From Allodiplogaster sudhausi (lineage: Eukaryota > Nematoda > Chromadorea > Rhabditida > Diplogasteridae), in NCBI GenBank assembly GCA_945643635.1, contig CALZFC010000005.1:186001-250000 (forward strand): DNA of 64,000 nucleotides, read 5' to 3'. The translations under genes and the position numbers were made by a program. The stretch's first letter is position 1. Every line of letters begins with the position of its first letter. Shown piece by piece: positions 1 to 15,900 of the stretch. The notes under the pieces were generated by a model, which saw nothing but the letters and a program-made list of their open reading frames with translations, did no database searches and was not told where the DNA came from.

Positions 1-1199
1 TTTAAGCCAATACGATATGTATTGGCATGGTCAACATACAAGGATTTGGGGACCTCAATCGTCATGAATATGGGGGCTATCTTCCAAAACTTTCTCATTT
101 TGTAATCAAGGGACCTCGAATACTATGCTTGCTTAATTGTAAGCCAATACGATATGTATTGGCATGGTCAACATACAAGGTTTGGGGACCTCAATCTTCA
201 TGAATACTGGGGCTATCTTCCAAAACTTTCTCATTTTGTAATCAAGGGACCTCGAATACTATGCTTGCTTAATTTTAAGCCAATACGATATGTATTGGCA
301 TGGTCAACATACTAAGTTCGGGGACCTCAATCTTCATGAATACTGGGGCTATCTTCCAAAAGTTTCTCATTTTGTAATCAAGGGACCTCGAATACTATGC
401 TTGCTTAATTTTAAGCCAATACGATATGTATTGGCATGGTCAACATACAAGGTTTGGGGACCTCAATCGTCATGAATATGGGGGCTATCTTCCAAAACTT
501 TCTCATTTTGTAATCAAGGGACCTCGAATACTATGCTTGCTTAATTGTAAGCCAATACGATATGTATTGGCATGGTCAACATACTAGGTTCGGGGACCTC
601 AATCTTCATGAATACTGGGGCTATCTTCCAAAAGTTTCTCATTTTGTAATCAAGGGACCTCGAATACTATGCTTGCTTAATTTTAAGCCATTACGATATG
701 TATTGGCATGGTCAACATACAAGGATTTGGGGACCTCAATCGTCATGAATATGGGGCTATCTTCCAAAACTTTCTCATTTTGTAATCAAGGGACCTCGAA
801 TACTATGCTTGCTTAATTGTAAGCCAATACGATATGTATTGGCATGGTCAACATACTAGGTTCGGGGACCTCAATATTCATGAATACTGGGGCTGGGACC
901 TCAATATTCATGAATACTGGGGCTATCTTCCAAAACTTTCTCATTTTGTAATCAAGGGACCTCGAATACTATGCTTGCTTAATTGTAAGCCAATACGATA
1001 TGTATTGGCATGGTCAACATACTAGGTTCGGGGACCTCAATATTCATGAATACTTAGGCTGGGACCTCAATATTCATGAATACTGGGGCTATCTTCCAAA
1101 ACTTTCTCATTTTGTAATCAAGGGACCTCGAATACTATGCTTGCTTAATTTTAAGCCAATACGATATGTATTGGCATGGTCAACATACTAAGTTCGGGG

Positions 1200-4100
1200 A
1201 CCTCAATCTTCATGAATACTGGGGCTATCTTCCAAAAGTTTCTCATTTTGTAATCAAGGGACCTCGAATACTATGCTTGCTTAATTTTAAGCCATTACGA
1301 TATGTATTGGCATGGTCAACATACAAGGATTTGGGGACCTCAATCGTCATGAATATGGGGGCTATCTTCCAAAACTTTCTCATTTTGTAATCAAGGGACC
1401 TCGAATACTATGCTTGCTTAATTGTAAGCCAATACGATATGTATTGGCATGGTCAACATACTAGGTTCGGGGACCTCAATATTCATGAATACTGGGGCTG
1501 GGACCTCAATATTCATGAATACTGGGGCTATCTTCCAAAACTTTCTCATTTTGTAATCAAGGGACCTCGAATACTATGCTTGCTTAATTGTAAGCCAATA
1601 CGATATGTATTGGCATGGTCAACATACTAGGTTCGGGGACCTCAATATTCATGAATACTGGGGCTGGGACCTCAATATTCATGAATACTGGGGCTATCTT
1701 CCAAAACTTTCTCATTTTGTAATCAAGGGACCTCGAATACTATGCTTGCTTAATTTTAAGCCAATACGATATGTATTGGCATGGTCAACATACTAAGTTC
1801 GGGGACCTCAATCTTCATGAATACTGGGGCTATCTTCCAAAAGTTTCTCATTTTGTAATCAAGGGACCTCGAATACTATGCTTGCTTAATTTTAAGCCAT
1901 TACGATATGTATTGGCATGGTCAACATACAAGGATTTGGGGACCTCAATCGTCATGAATATGGGGGCTATCTTCCAAAACTTTCTCATTTTGTAATCAAG
2001 GGACCTCGAATACTATGCTTGCTTAATTGTAAGCCAATACGATATGTATTGGCATGGTCAACATACTAGGTTCGGGGACCTCAATATTCATGAATACTGG
2101 GGCTGGGACCTCAATATTCATGAATACTGGGGCTATCTTCCAAAACTTTCTCATTTTGTAATCAAGGGACCTCGAATACTATGCTTGCTTAATTGTAAGC
2201 CAATACGATATGTATTGGCATGGTCAACATACTAGGTTCGGGGACCTCAATATTCATGAATACTGGGGCTGGGACCTCAATATTCATGAATACTGGGGCT
2301 ATCTTCCAAAACTTTCTCATTTTGTAATCAAGGGACCTCGAATACTATGCTTGCTTAATTGTAAGCCAATACGATATGTATTGGCATGGTCAACATACAA
2401 GGATTTGGGGACCTCAATCGTCATGAATATGGGGCTATCTTCCAAAACTTTCTCATTTTGTAATCAAGGGACCTCGAATACTATGCTTGCTTAATTGTAA
2501 GCCAATACGATATGTATTGGCATGGTCAACATACTAGGTTCGGGGACCTCAATATTCATGAATACTGGGGCTGGGACCTCAATATTCATGAATACTGGGG
2601 CTATCTTCCAAAACTTTCTCATTTTGTAATCAAGGGACCTCGAATACTATGCTTGCTTAATTGTAAGCCAATACGATATGTATTGGCATGGTCAACATAC
2701 TAGGTTCGGGGACCTCAATATTCATGAATACTGGGGCTGGGACCTCAATATTCATGAATACTGGGGCTATCTTCCAAAACTTTCTCATTTTGTAATCAAG
2801 GGACCTCGAATACTATGCTTGCTTAATTGTAAGCCAATACGATATGTATTGGCATGGTCAACATACAAGGTTTGGGGACCTCAATCTTCATGAATACTGG
2901 GGCTATCTTCCAAAACTTTCTCATTTTGTAATCAAGGGACCTCGAATACTATGCTTGCTTAATTTTAAGCCAATACGATATGTATTGGCATGGTCAACAT
3001 ACTAAGTTCGGGGACCTCAATCTTCATGAATACTGGGGCTATCTTCCAAAAGTTTCTCATTTTGTAATCAAGGGACCTCGAATACTATGCTTGCTTAATT
3101 TTAAGCCATTACGATATGTATTGGCATGGTCAACATACAAGGATTTGGGGACCTCAATCGTCATGAATATGGGGGGCTATCTTCCAAAACTTTCTCATTT
3201 TGTAATCAAGGGACCTCGAATACTATGCTTGCTTAATTGTAAGCCAATACGATATGTATTGGCATGGTCAACAAACTAGGTTCGGGGACCTCAATCTTCA
3301 TGAATACTGGGGCTATCTTCCAAAAGTTTCTCATTTTGTAATCAAGGGACCTCGAATACTATGCTTGCTTAATTTTAAGCCAATACGATATGTATTGGCA
3401 TGGTCAACATACTAGGTTCGGGGACCTCAATATTCATGAATACTGGGGCTATCTTCCAAAACTTTCTCATTTTGTAATCAAGGGACCTCGAATACTATGC
3501 TTGCTTAATTTTAAGCCAATACGATATGTATTGGCATGGTCAACATACAAGGTTTGGGGACCTCAATCTTCATGAATACTGGGGCTATCTTCCAAAACTT
3601 TCTCATTTTGTAATCAAGGGACCTCGAATACTATGCTTGCTTAATTTTAAGCCAATACGATATGTATTGGCATGGTCAACATACTAAGTTCGGGGACCTC
3701 AATCTTCATGAATACTGGGGCTATCTTCCAAAAGTTTCTCATTTTGTAATCAAGGGACCTCGAATACTATGCTTGCTTAATTTTAAGCCATTACGATATG
3801 TATTGGCATGGTCAACATACAAGGATTTGGGGACCTCAATCGTCATGAATATGGGGGGCTATCTTCCAAAACTTTCTCATTTTGTAATCAAGGGACCTCG
3901 AATACTATGCTTGCTTAATTGTAAGCCAATACGATATGTATTGGCATGGTCAACAAACTAGGTTCGGGGACCTCAATCTTCATGAATACTGGGGCTATCT
4001 TCCAAAAGTTTCTCATTTTGTAATCAAGGGACCTCGAATACTATGCTTGCTTAATTTTAAGCCAATACGATATGTATTGGCATGGTCAACATACTAGGTT

Positions 4101-7100
4101 CGGGGACCTCAATATTCATGAATACTGGGGCTATCTTCCAAAACTTTCTCATTTTGTAATCAAGGGACCTCGAATACTATGCTTGCTTAATTTTAAGCCA
4201 ATACGATATGTATTGGCATGGTCAACAAACTAGGTTCGGGGACCTCAATCCTCATGAATACTGGGGCTATCTTCCAAAACTTTCTCATTTTGTAATCAAG
4301 GGACCTCGAATACTATGCTTGCTTAATTGTAAGCCAATACGATATGTATTGGCATGGTCAACATACAAGGTTCGGGGACCTCAATCTTCATGAATACTGG
4401 GGCTATCTTCCAAAAGTTTCTCATTTTGTAATCAAGGGACCTCGAATACTATGCTTGCTTAATTTTAAGCCAATACGATATGTATTGGCATGGTCAACAT
4501 ACTAGGTTCGGGGACCTCAATATTCATGAATACTGGGGCTGGGACCTCAATATTCATGAATACTGGGGCTATCTTCCAAAACTTTCTCATTTTGTAATCA
4601 AGGGACCTCGAATACTATGCTTGCTTAATTGTAAGCCAATACGATATGTATTGGCATGGTCAACATACAAGGTTCGGGGACCTCAATCTTCATGAATACT
4701 GGGGCTATCTTCCAAAAGTTTCTCATTTTGTAATCAAGGGACCTCGAATACTATGCTTGCTTAATTTTAAGCCAATACGATATGTATTGGCATGGTCAAC
4801 ATACTAGGTTCGGGGACCTCAATATTCATGAATACTGGGGCTGGGACCTCAATATTCATGAATACTGGGGCTATCTTCCAAAACTTTCTCATTTTGTAAT
4901 CAAGGGACCTCGAATACTATGCTTGCTTAATTGTAAGCCAATACGATATGTATTGGCATGGTCAACATACAAGGTTTGGGGACCTCAATCTTCATGAATA
5001 CTGGGGCTATCTTCCAAAACTTTCTCATTTTGTAATCAAGGGACCTCGAATACTATGCTTGCTTAATTTTAAGCCAATACGATATGTATTGGCATGGTCA
5101 ACATACTAGGTTCGGGGACCTCAATATTCATGAATACTGGGGCTATCTTCCAAAACTTTCTCATTTTGTAATCAAGGACCTCGAATACTATGCTTGCTTG
5201 ATTTTAAGCCAATACGATATGTATTGGCATGGTCAACAAACTAGGTTCGCTGACCTCAATCCTCATGAATACTGGGGCTATCTTCCAAAACTTTCTCATT
5301 TTGTAATCAAGGGACCTCGAATACTATGCTTGCTTAATTGTAAGCCAATACGATATGTATTGGCATGGTCAACATACAAGGTTCGGGGACCTCAATCTTC
5401 ATGAATACTGGGGCTATCTTCCAAAAGTTTCTCATTTTGTAATCAAGGGACCTCGAATACTATGCTTGCTTAATTTTAAGCCATTACGATATGTATTGGC
5501 ATGGTCAACATACAAGGATTTGGGGACCTCAATCGTCATGAATATGGGGGCTATCTTCCAAAACTTTCTCATTTTGTAATCAAGGGACCTCGAATACTAT
5601 GCTTGCTTAATTGTAAGCCAATACGATATGTATTGGCATGGTCAACATACTAGGTTCGGGGACCTCAATATTCATGAATACTGGGGCTGGGACCTCAATA
5701 TTCATGAATACTGGGGCTATCTTCCAAAACTTTCTCATTTTGTAATCAAGGGACCTCGAATACTATGCTTGCTTAATTGTAAGCCAATACGATATGTATT
5801 GGCATGGTCAACATACTAGGTTCGGGGACCTCAATATTCATGAATACTGGGGCTGGGACCTCAATATTCATGAATACTGGGGCTATCTTCCAAAACTTTC
5901 TCATTTTGTAATCAAGGGACCTCGAATACTATGCTTGCTTAATTTTAAGCCAATACGATATGTATTGGCATGGTCAACATACTAAGTTCGGGGACCTCAA
6001 TCTTCATGAATACTGGGGCTATCTTCCAAAAGTTTCTCATTTTGTAATCAAGGGACCTCGAATACTATGCTTGCTTAATTTTAAGCCATTACGATATGTA
6101 TTGGCATGGTCAACATACAAGGATTTGGGGACCTCAATCGTCATGAATATGGGGGCTATCTTCCAAAACTTTCTCATTTTGTAATCAAGGGACCTCGAAT
6201 ACTATGCTTGCTTAATTGTAAGCCAATACGATATGTATTGGCATGGTCAACATACTAGGTTCGGGGACCTCAATATTCATGAATACTGGGGCTGGGACCT
6301 CAATATTCATGAATACTGGGGCTATCTTCCAAAACTTTCTCATTTTGTAATCAAGGGACCTCGAATACTATGCTTGCTTAATTGTAAGCCAATACGATAT
6401 GTATTGGCATGGTCAACATACTAGGTTCGGGGACCTCAATATTCATGAATACTGGGGCTGGGACCTCAATATTCATGAATACTGGGGCTATCTTCCAAAA
6501 CTTTCTCATTTTGTAATCAAGGGACCTCGAATACTATGCTTGCTTAATTGTAAGCCAATACGATATGTATTGGCATGGTCAACATACAAGGATTTGGGGA
6601 CCTCAATCGTCATGAATATGGGGGCTATCTTCCAAAACTTTCTCATTTTGTAATCAAGGGACCTCGAATACTATGCTTGCTTAATTGTAAGCCAATACGA
6701 TATGTATTGGCATGGTCAACATACTAGGTTCGGGGACCTCAATATTCATGAATACTGGGGCTGGGACCTCAATATTCATGAATACTGGGGCTATCTTCCA
6801 AAACTTTCTCATTTTGTAATCAAGGGACCTCGAATACTATGCTTGCTTAATTGTAAGCCAATACGATATGTATTGGCATGGTCAACATACTAGGTTCGGG
6901 GACCTCAATATTCATGAATACTGGGGCTGGGACCTCAATATTCATGAATACTGGGGCTATCTTCCAAAACTTTCTCATTTTGTAATCAAGGGACCTCGAA
7001 TACTATGCTTGCTTAATTGTAAGCCAATACGATATGTATTGGCATGGTCAACATACAAGGTTTGGGGACCTCAATCTTCATGAATACTGGGGCTATCTTC

Positions 7101-9590
7101 CAAAACTTTCTCATTTTGTAATCAAGGGACCTCGAATACTATGCTTGCTTAATTTTAAGCCAATACGATATGTATTGGCATGGTCAACATACTAAGTTCG
7201 GGGACCTCAATCTTCATGAATACTGGGGCTATCTTCCAAAAGTTTCTCATTTTGTAATCAAGGGACCTCGAATACTATGCTTGCTTAATTTTAAGCCATT
7301 ACGATATGTATTGGCATGGTCAACATACAAGGATTTGGGGACCTCAATCGTCATGAATATGGGGGGCTATCTTCCAAAACTTTCTCATTTTGTAATCAAG
7401 GGACCTCGAATACTATGCTTGCTTAATTGTAAGCCAATACGATATGTATTGGCATCCTCAACAAACTAGGTTCGGGGACCTCAATCTTCATGAATACTGG
7501 GGCTATCTTCCAAAAGTTTCTCATTTTGTAATCAAGGGACCTCGAATACTATGCTTGCTTAATTTTAAGCCAATACGATATGTATTGGCATGGTCAACAT
7601 ACTAGGTTCGGGGACCTCAATATTCATGAATACTGGGGCTATCTTCCAAAACTTTCTCATTTTGTAATCAAGGGACCACGAATACTATGCTTGCTTAATT
7701 TTAAGCCAATACGATATGTATTGGCATGGTCAACATACAAGGTTTGGGGACCTCAATCTTCATGAATACTGGGGCTATCTTCCAAAACTTTCTCATTTTG
7801 TAATCAAGGGACCTCGAATACTATGCTTGCTTAATTTTAAGCCAATACGATATGTATTGGCATGGTCAACATACTAAGTTCGGGGACCTCAATCTTCATG
7901 AATACTGGGGCTATCTTCCAAAAGTTTCTCATTTTGTAATCAAGGGACCTCGAATACTATGCTTGCTTAATTTTAAGCCATTACGATATGTATTGGCATG
8001 GTCAACATACAAGGATTTGGGGACCTCAATCGTCATGAATATGGGGGGCTATCTTCCAAAACTTTCTCATTTTGTAATCAAGGGACCTCGAATACTATGC
8101 TTGCTTAATTGTAAGCCAATACGATATGTATTGGCATGGTCAACAAACTAGGTTCGGGGACCTCAATCTTCATGAATACTGGGGCTATCTTCCAAAAGTT
8201 TCTCATTTTGTAATCAAGGGACCTCGAATACTATGCTTGCTTAATTTTAAGCCAATACGATATGTATTGGCATGGTCAACATACTAGGTTCGGGGACCTC
8301 AATATTCATGAATACTGGGGCTATCTTCCAAAACTTTCTCATTTTGTAATCAAGGGACCTCGAATACTATGCTTGCTTGATTTTAAGCCAATACGATATG
8401 TATTGGCATGGTCAACAAACTAGGTTCGCTGACCTCAATCCTCATGAATACTGGGGCTATCTTCCAAACTTTCTCATTTTGTAATCAAGGGACCTCGAAT
8501 ACTATGCTTGCTTAATTGTAAGCCAATACGATATGTATTGGCATGGTCAACATACAAGGTTCGGGGACCTCAATCTTCATGAATACTGGGGCTATCTTCC
8601 AAAAGTTTCTCATTTTGTAATCAAGGGACCTCGAATACTATGCTTGCTTAATTTTAAGCCAATACGATATGTATTGGCATGGTCAACATACTAGGTTCTT
8701 GGACCTCAATATTCATGAATACTGGGGCTGGGACCTCAATATTCATGAATACTGGGGCTATCTTCCAAAACTTTCTCATTTTGTAATCAAGGGACCTCGA
8801 ATACTATGCTTGCTTAATTGTAAGCCAATACGATATGTATTGGCATGGTCAACATACAAGGTTCGGGGACCTCAATCTTCATGAATACTGGGGCTATCTT
8901 CCAAAAGTTTCTCATTTTGTAATCAAGGGACCTCGAATACTATGCTTGCTTAATTTTAAGCCAATACGATATGTATTGGCATGGTCAACATACTAGGTTC
9001 GGGGACCTCAATATTCATGAATACTGGGGCTGGGACCTCAATATTCATGAATACTGGGGCTATCTTCCAAAACTTTCTCATTTTGTAATCAAGGGACCTC
9101 GAATACTATGCTTGCTTAATTGTAAGCCAATACGATATGTATTGGCATGGTCAACATACAAGGTTTGGGGACCTCAATCTTCATGAATACTGGGGCTATC
9201 TTCCAAAACTTTCTCATTTTGTAATCAAGGGACCTCGAATACTATGCTTGCTTAATTTTAAGCCAATACGATATGTATTGGCATGGTCAACATACTAGGT
9301 TCGGGGACCTCAATATTCATGAATACTGGGGCTATCTTCCAAAACTTTCTCATTTTGTAATCAATGGACCACGAATACTATGCTTGCTTGATTTTAAGCC
9401 AATACGATATGTATTGGCATGGTCAACAAACTAGGTTCGCTGACCTCAATCCTCATGAACACTGGGGCTATCTTCCAATACTTTCTCATTTTGTAATCAA
9501 GGGACCTCGAATACTATGCTTGCTTAATTGTAAGCCAATACGATATGTATTGGCATGGTCAACATACAAGGTTCGGGGACCTCAATCTTC
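1200..9590. repeat. Two tandem copies of a ~4.19-kb higher-order satellite repeat
   Basis: The order of 136-, 137- and 166-bp monomer variants in about 1,200-5,390 is repeated in about 5,390-9,590. Equivalent variant monomers are offset by 4,189-4,190 bp throughout: 1439/5628, 1605/5794, 1771/5960, 2044/6233, 2512/6702, 2980/7170, 3390/7580, 3662/7852, 4480/8669, 4782/8971. A few point changes separate the copies, for example TTCGGGG against TTCGCTG near 4,230 and 8,420, and GGCATGG against GGCATCC near 7,455. This marks a single block duplication of some 30 monomers. Confidence 0.85.
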
Positions 9591-9890
9591 ATGAATACTG
9601 GGGCTATCTTCCAAAAGTTTCTCATTTTGTAATCAAGGGACCTCGAATACTATGCTTGCTTAATTTTAAGCCAATACGATATGTATTGGCATGGTCAACA
9701 TACTAGGTTCTTGGACCTCAATATTCATGAATACTGGGGCTGGGACCTCCATATTCATGAATACTGGGGCTATCTTCCAAAACTTTCTCATTTTGTAATC
9801 AAGGGACCTCGAATACTATTCCAAAAGTTTCTCATTTTGTAATCAAGGGACCTCGAATACTATGCTTGCTTAATTTTAAGCCAATACGAT

Positions 9891-12800
9891 ATGTATTGGC
9901 ATGGTCAACATACTAGGTTCGGGGACCTCAATATTCATGAATACTGGGGCTGGGACCTCAATATTCATGAATACTGGGGCTATCTTCCAAAACTTTCTCA
10001 TTTTGTAATCAAGAGACCTCGAATACTATGCTTGCTTAATTGTAAGCCAATACGATATGTATTGGCATGGTCAACATACAAGGTTTGGGGACCTCAATCT
10101 TCATGAATACTGGGGCTATCTTCCAAAACTTTCTCATTTTGTAATCAAGGGACCTCGAATACTATGCTTGCTTAATTTTAAGCCAATACGATATGTATTG
10201 GCATGGTCAACATACTAGGTTCGGGGACCTCAATATTCATGAATACTGGGGCTATCTTCCAAAACTTTCTCATTTTGTAATCAAGGGACCACGAATACTA
10301 TGCTTGCTTGATTTTAAGCCAATACGATATGTATTGGCATGGTCAACAAACTAGGTTCGCTGACCTCAATCCTCATGAACACTGGGGCTATCTTCCAATA
10401 CTTTCTCATTTTGTAATCAAGGGACCTCGAATACTATGCTTGCTTAATTGTAAGCCAATACGATATGTATTGGCATGGTCAACATACAAGGTTCGGGGAC
10501 CTCAATCTTCATGAATACTGGGGCTATCTTCCAAAAGTTTCTCATTTTGTAATCAAGGGACCTCGAATACTATGCTTGCTTAATTTTAAGCCAATACGAT
10601 ATGTATTGGCATGGTCAACATACTAGGTTCTTGGACCTCAATATTCATGAATACTGGGGCTGGGACCTCCATATTCATGAATACTGGGGCTATCTTCCAA
10701 AACTTTCTCATTTTGTAATCAAGGGACCTCGAATACTATGCTTGCTTAATTGTAAGCCAATACGATATGTATTGGCATGGTCAACATACAAGGTTCGGGG
10801 ACCTCAATCTTCATGAATACTGGGGCTATCTTCCAAAAGTTTCTCATTTTGTAATCAAGGGACCTCGAATACTATGCTTGCTTAATTTTAAGCCAATACG
10901 ATATGTATTGGCATGGTCAACATACTAGGTTCGGGGACCTCAATATTCATGAATACTGGGGCTGGGACCTCAATATTCATGAATACTGGGGCTATCTTCC
11001 AAAACTTTCTCATTTTGTAATCAAGAGACCTCGAATACTATGCTTGCTTAATTGTAAGCCAATACGATATGTATTGGCATGGTCAACATACAAGGTTTGG
11101 GGACCTCAATCTTCATGAATACTGGGGCTATCTTCCAAAACTTTCTCATTTTGTAATCAAGGGACCTCGAATACTATGCTTGCTTAATTTTAAGCGAATA
11201 CGATATGTATTGGCATGGTCAACATACTAGGTTCGGGGACCTCAATATTCATGAATACTGGGGCTATCTTCCAAAACTTTCTCATTTTGTAATCAATGGA
11301 CCACGAATACTATGCTTGCTTGATTTTAAGCCAATACGATATGTATTGGCATGGTCAACAAACTAGGTTCGCTGACCTCAATCCTCATGAACACTGGGGC
11401 TATCTTCCAATACTTTCTCATTTTGTAATCAAGGGACCTCGAATACTATGCTTGCTTAATTGTAAGCCAATACGATATGTATTGGCATGGTCAACATACA
11501 AGGTTCGGGGACCTCAATCTTCATGAATACTGGGGCTATCTTCCAAAAGTTTCTCATTTTGTAATCAAGGGACCTCGAATACTATGCTTGCTTAATTTTA
11601 AGCCAATACGATATGTATTGGCATGGTCAACATACTAGGTTCTTGGACCTCAATATTCATGAATACTGGGGCTGGGACCTCCATATTCATGAATACTGGG
11701 GCTATCTTCCAAAACTTTCTCATTTTGTAATCAAGGGACCTCGAATACTATGCTTGCTTAATTGTAAGCCAATACGATATGTATTGGCATGGTCAACATA
11801 CAAGGTTCGGGGACCTCAATCTTCATGAATACTGGGGCTATCTTCCAAAAGTTTCTCATTTTGTAATCAAGGGACCTCGAATACTATGCTTGCTTAATTT
11901 TAAGCCAATACGATATGTATTGGCATGGTCAACATACTAGGTTCGGGGACCTCAATATTCATGAATACTGGGGCTGGGACCTCAATATTCATGAATACTG
12001 GGGCTATCTTCCAAAACTTTCTCATTTTGTAATCAAGAGACCTCGAATACTATGCTTGCTTAATTGTAAGCCAATACGATATGTATTGGCATGGTCAACA
12101 TACAAGGTTTGGGGAAATCAATCTTCATGAATACTGGGGCTATCTTCCAAAACTTTCTCATTTTGTAATCAAGGGACCTCGAATACTATGCTTGCTTAAT
12201 TTTAAGCGAATACGATATGTATTGGCATGGTCAACATACTAGGTTCGGGGACCTCAATATTCATGAATACTGGGGCTATCTTCCAAAACTTTCTCATTTT
12301 GTAATCAATGGACCACGAATACTATGCTTGCTTGATTTTAAGCCAATACGATATGTATTGGCATGGTCAACAAACTAGGTTCGCTGACCTCAATCCTCAT
12401 GAACACTGGGGCTATCTTCCAATACTTTCTCATTTTGTAATCAAGGGACCTCGAATACTATGCTTGCTTAATTGTAAGCCAATACGATATGTATTGGCAT
12501 GGTCAACATACAAGGTTCGGGGACCTCAATCTTCATGAATACTGGGGCTATCTTCCAAAAGTTTCTCATTTTGTAATCAAGGGACCTCGAATACTATGCT
12601 TGCTTAATTTTAAGCCAATACGATATGTATTGGCATGGTCAACATACTAGGTTCTTGGACCTCAATATTCATGAATACTGGGGCTGGGACCTCCATATTC
12701 ATGAATACTGGGGCTATCTTCCAAAACTTTCTCATTTTGTAATCAAGGGACCTCGAATACTATGCTTGCTTAATTGTAAGCCAATACGATATGTATTGGC

Positions 12801-12926
12801 ATGGTCAACATACAAGGTTCGGGGACCTCAATCTTCATGAATACTGGGGCTATCTTCCAAAAGTTTCTCATTTTGTAATCAAGGGACCTCGAATACTATG
12901 CTTGCTTAATTTTAAGCCAATACGAT
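9891..12926. repeat. Three tandem 1,012-bp higher-order satellite units
   Basis: Variant monomers recur exactly every 1,012 bp: starts at 9,891, 10,903, 11,915 and 12,927, and likewise 10,601/11,613/12,625 and 11,296/12,308. The unit carries subtypes with TTCTTGGACC and TCGCTGACC. Just upstream, 9,681-9,891 is 92 bp shorter than its counterpart in the following unit. The junction is visible near 9,820, where GAATACTAT runs straight into TCCAAAAGTT, so one copy has an internal deletion. Confidence 0.85.
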
Positions 12927-15900
12927 ATGTATTGGCATGGTCAACATACTAGGTTCGGGGACCTCAATATTCATGAATACTGGGGCTGGGACCTCAATAT
13001 TCATGAATACTGGGGCTATCTTCCAAAACTTTCTCATTTTGTAATCAAGAGACCTCGAATACTATGCTTGCTTAATTGTAAGCCAATACGATATGTATTG
13101 GCATGGTCAACATACAAGGTTTGGGGACCTCAATCTTCATGAATACTGGGGCTATCTTCCAAAACTTTCTCATTTTGTAATCAAGGGACCTCGAATACTA
13201 TGCTTGCTTAATTTTAAGCCAATAGGATATGTATTGGCATGGTCAACATACAAGGTTTGGGGACCTCAATCTTAATGAATACTGGGGCTATCTTCCAAAA
13301 CTTTCTCATTTTGTAATCAAGGGACCTCGAATACTATGCTTGCTTAATTTTAAGCCAATACGATATGTATTGGCATGGTCAACATACTAGGTTCGGGGAC
13401 CTCAATATTCATGAATACTGGGGCTGGGACCTCAATATTCATGAATACTGGGGCTATCTTCCAAAACTTTCTCATTTTGTAATCAAGAGACCTCGAATAC
13501 TATGCTTGCTTAATTGTAAGCCAATACGATATGTATTGGCATGGTCAACATACAAGGTTTGGGGACCTCAATCTTCATGAATACTGGGCTATCTTCCAAA
13601 ACTTTCTCATTTTGTAATCAAGGGACCTCGAATACTATGCTTGCTTAATTTTAAGCGAATACGATATGTATTGGCATGGTCAACATACTAGGTTCGGGGA
13701 CCTCAATATTCATGAATACTGGGGCTATCTTCCAAAACTTTCTCATTTTGTAATCAAGGGACCTCGAATACTATGCTTGCTTAATTTTAAGCCAATACGA
13801 TATGTATTGGCATGGTCAACATACTAGGTTCGGGGACCTCAATATTCATGAATACTGGGGCTGGGACCTCAATATTCATGAATACTGGGGCTATCTTCCA
13901 AAACTTTCTCATTTTGTAATCAAGAGACCTCGAATACTATGCTTGCTTAATTGTAAGCCAATACGATATGTATTGGCATGGTCAACATACAAGGTTTGGG
14001 GACCTCAATCTTCATGAATACTGGGGCTATCTTCCAAAACTTTCTCATTTTGTAATCAAGGGACCTCGAATACTATGCTTGCTTAATTTTAAGCGAATAC
14101 GATATGTATTGGCATGGTCAACATACTAGGTTCGGGGACCTCAATATTCATGAATACTGGGGCTATCTTCCAAAACTTTCTCATTTTGTAATCAATGGAC
14201 CACGAATACTATGCTTGCTTGATTTTAAGCCAATACGATATGTATTGGCATGGTCAACAAACTAGGTTCGCTGACCTCAATCCTCATGAACACTGGGGCT
14301 ATCTTCCAATACTTTCTCATTTTGTAATCAAGGGACCTCGAATACTATGCTTGCTTAATTGTAAGCCAATACGATATGTATTGGCATGGTCAACATACAA
14401 GGTTCGGGGACCTCAATCTTCATGAATACTGGGGCTATCTTCCAAAAGTTTCTCATTTTGTAATCAAGGGACCTCGAATACTATGCTTGCTTAATTTTAA
14501 GCCAATACGATATGTATTGGCATGGTCAACATACTAGGTTCTTGGACCTCAATATTCATGAATACTGGGGCTGGGACCTCCATATTCATGAATACTGGGG
14601 CTATCTTCCAAAACTTTCTCATTTTGTAATCAAGGGACCTCGAATACTATGCTTGCTTAATTGTAAGCCAATACGATATGTATTGGCATGGTCAACATAC
14701 AAGGTTCGGGGACCTCAATCTTCATGAATACTGGGGCTATCTTCCAAAAGTTTCTCATTTTGTAATCAAGGGACCTCGAATACTATGCTTGCTTAATTTT
14801 AAGCCAATACGATATGTATTGGCATGGTCAACATACTAGGTTCGGGGACCTCAATATTCATGAATACTGGGGCTGGGACCTCAATATTCATGAATACTGG
14901 GGCTATCTTCCAAAACTTTCTCATTTTGTAATCAAGAGACCTCGAATACTATGCTTGCTTAATTGTAAGCCAATACGATATGTATTGGCATGGTCAACAT
15001 ACAAGGTTTGGGGACCTCAATCTTCATGAATACTGGGGCTATCTTCCAAAACTTTCTCATTTTGTAATCAAGGGACCTCGAATACTATGCTTGCTTAATT
15101 TTAAGCCAATAGGATATGTATTGGCATGGTCAACATACAAGGTTTGGGGACCTCAATCTTAATGAATACTGGGGCTATCTTCCAAAACTTTCTCATTTTG
15201 TAATCAAGGGACCTCGAATACTATGCTTGCTTAATTTTAAGCCAATACGATATGTATTGGCATGGTCAACATACTAGGTTCGGGGACCTCAATATTCATG
15301 AATACTGGGGCTGGGACCTCAATATTCATGAATACTGGGGCTATCTTCCAAAACTTTCTCATTTTGTAATCAAGAGACCTCGAATACTATGCTTGCTTAA
15401 TTGTAAGCCAATACGATATGTATTGGCATGGTCAACATACAAGGTTTGGGGACCTCAATCTTCATGAATACTGGGGCTATCTTCCAAAACTTTCTCATTT
15501 TGTAATCAAGGGACCTCGAATACTATGCTTGCTTAATTTTAAGCGAATACGATATGTATTGGCATGGTCAACATACTAGGTTCGGGGACCTCAATATTCA
15601 TGAATACTGGGGCTATCTTCCAAAACTTTCTCATTTTGTAATCAATGGACCACGAATACTATGCTTGCTTGATTTTAAGCCAATACGATATGTATTGGCA
15701 TGGTCAACAAACTAGGTTCGCTGACCTCAATCCTCATGAACACTGGGGCTATCTTCCAATACTTTCTCATTTTGTAATCAAGGGACCTCGAATACTATGC
15801 TTGCTTAATTGTAAGCCAATACGATATGTATTGGCATGGTCAACATACAAGGTTCGGGGACCTCAATCTTCATGAATACTGGGGCTATCTTCCAAAAGTT

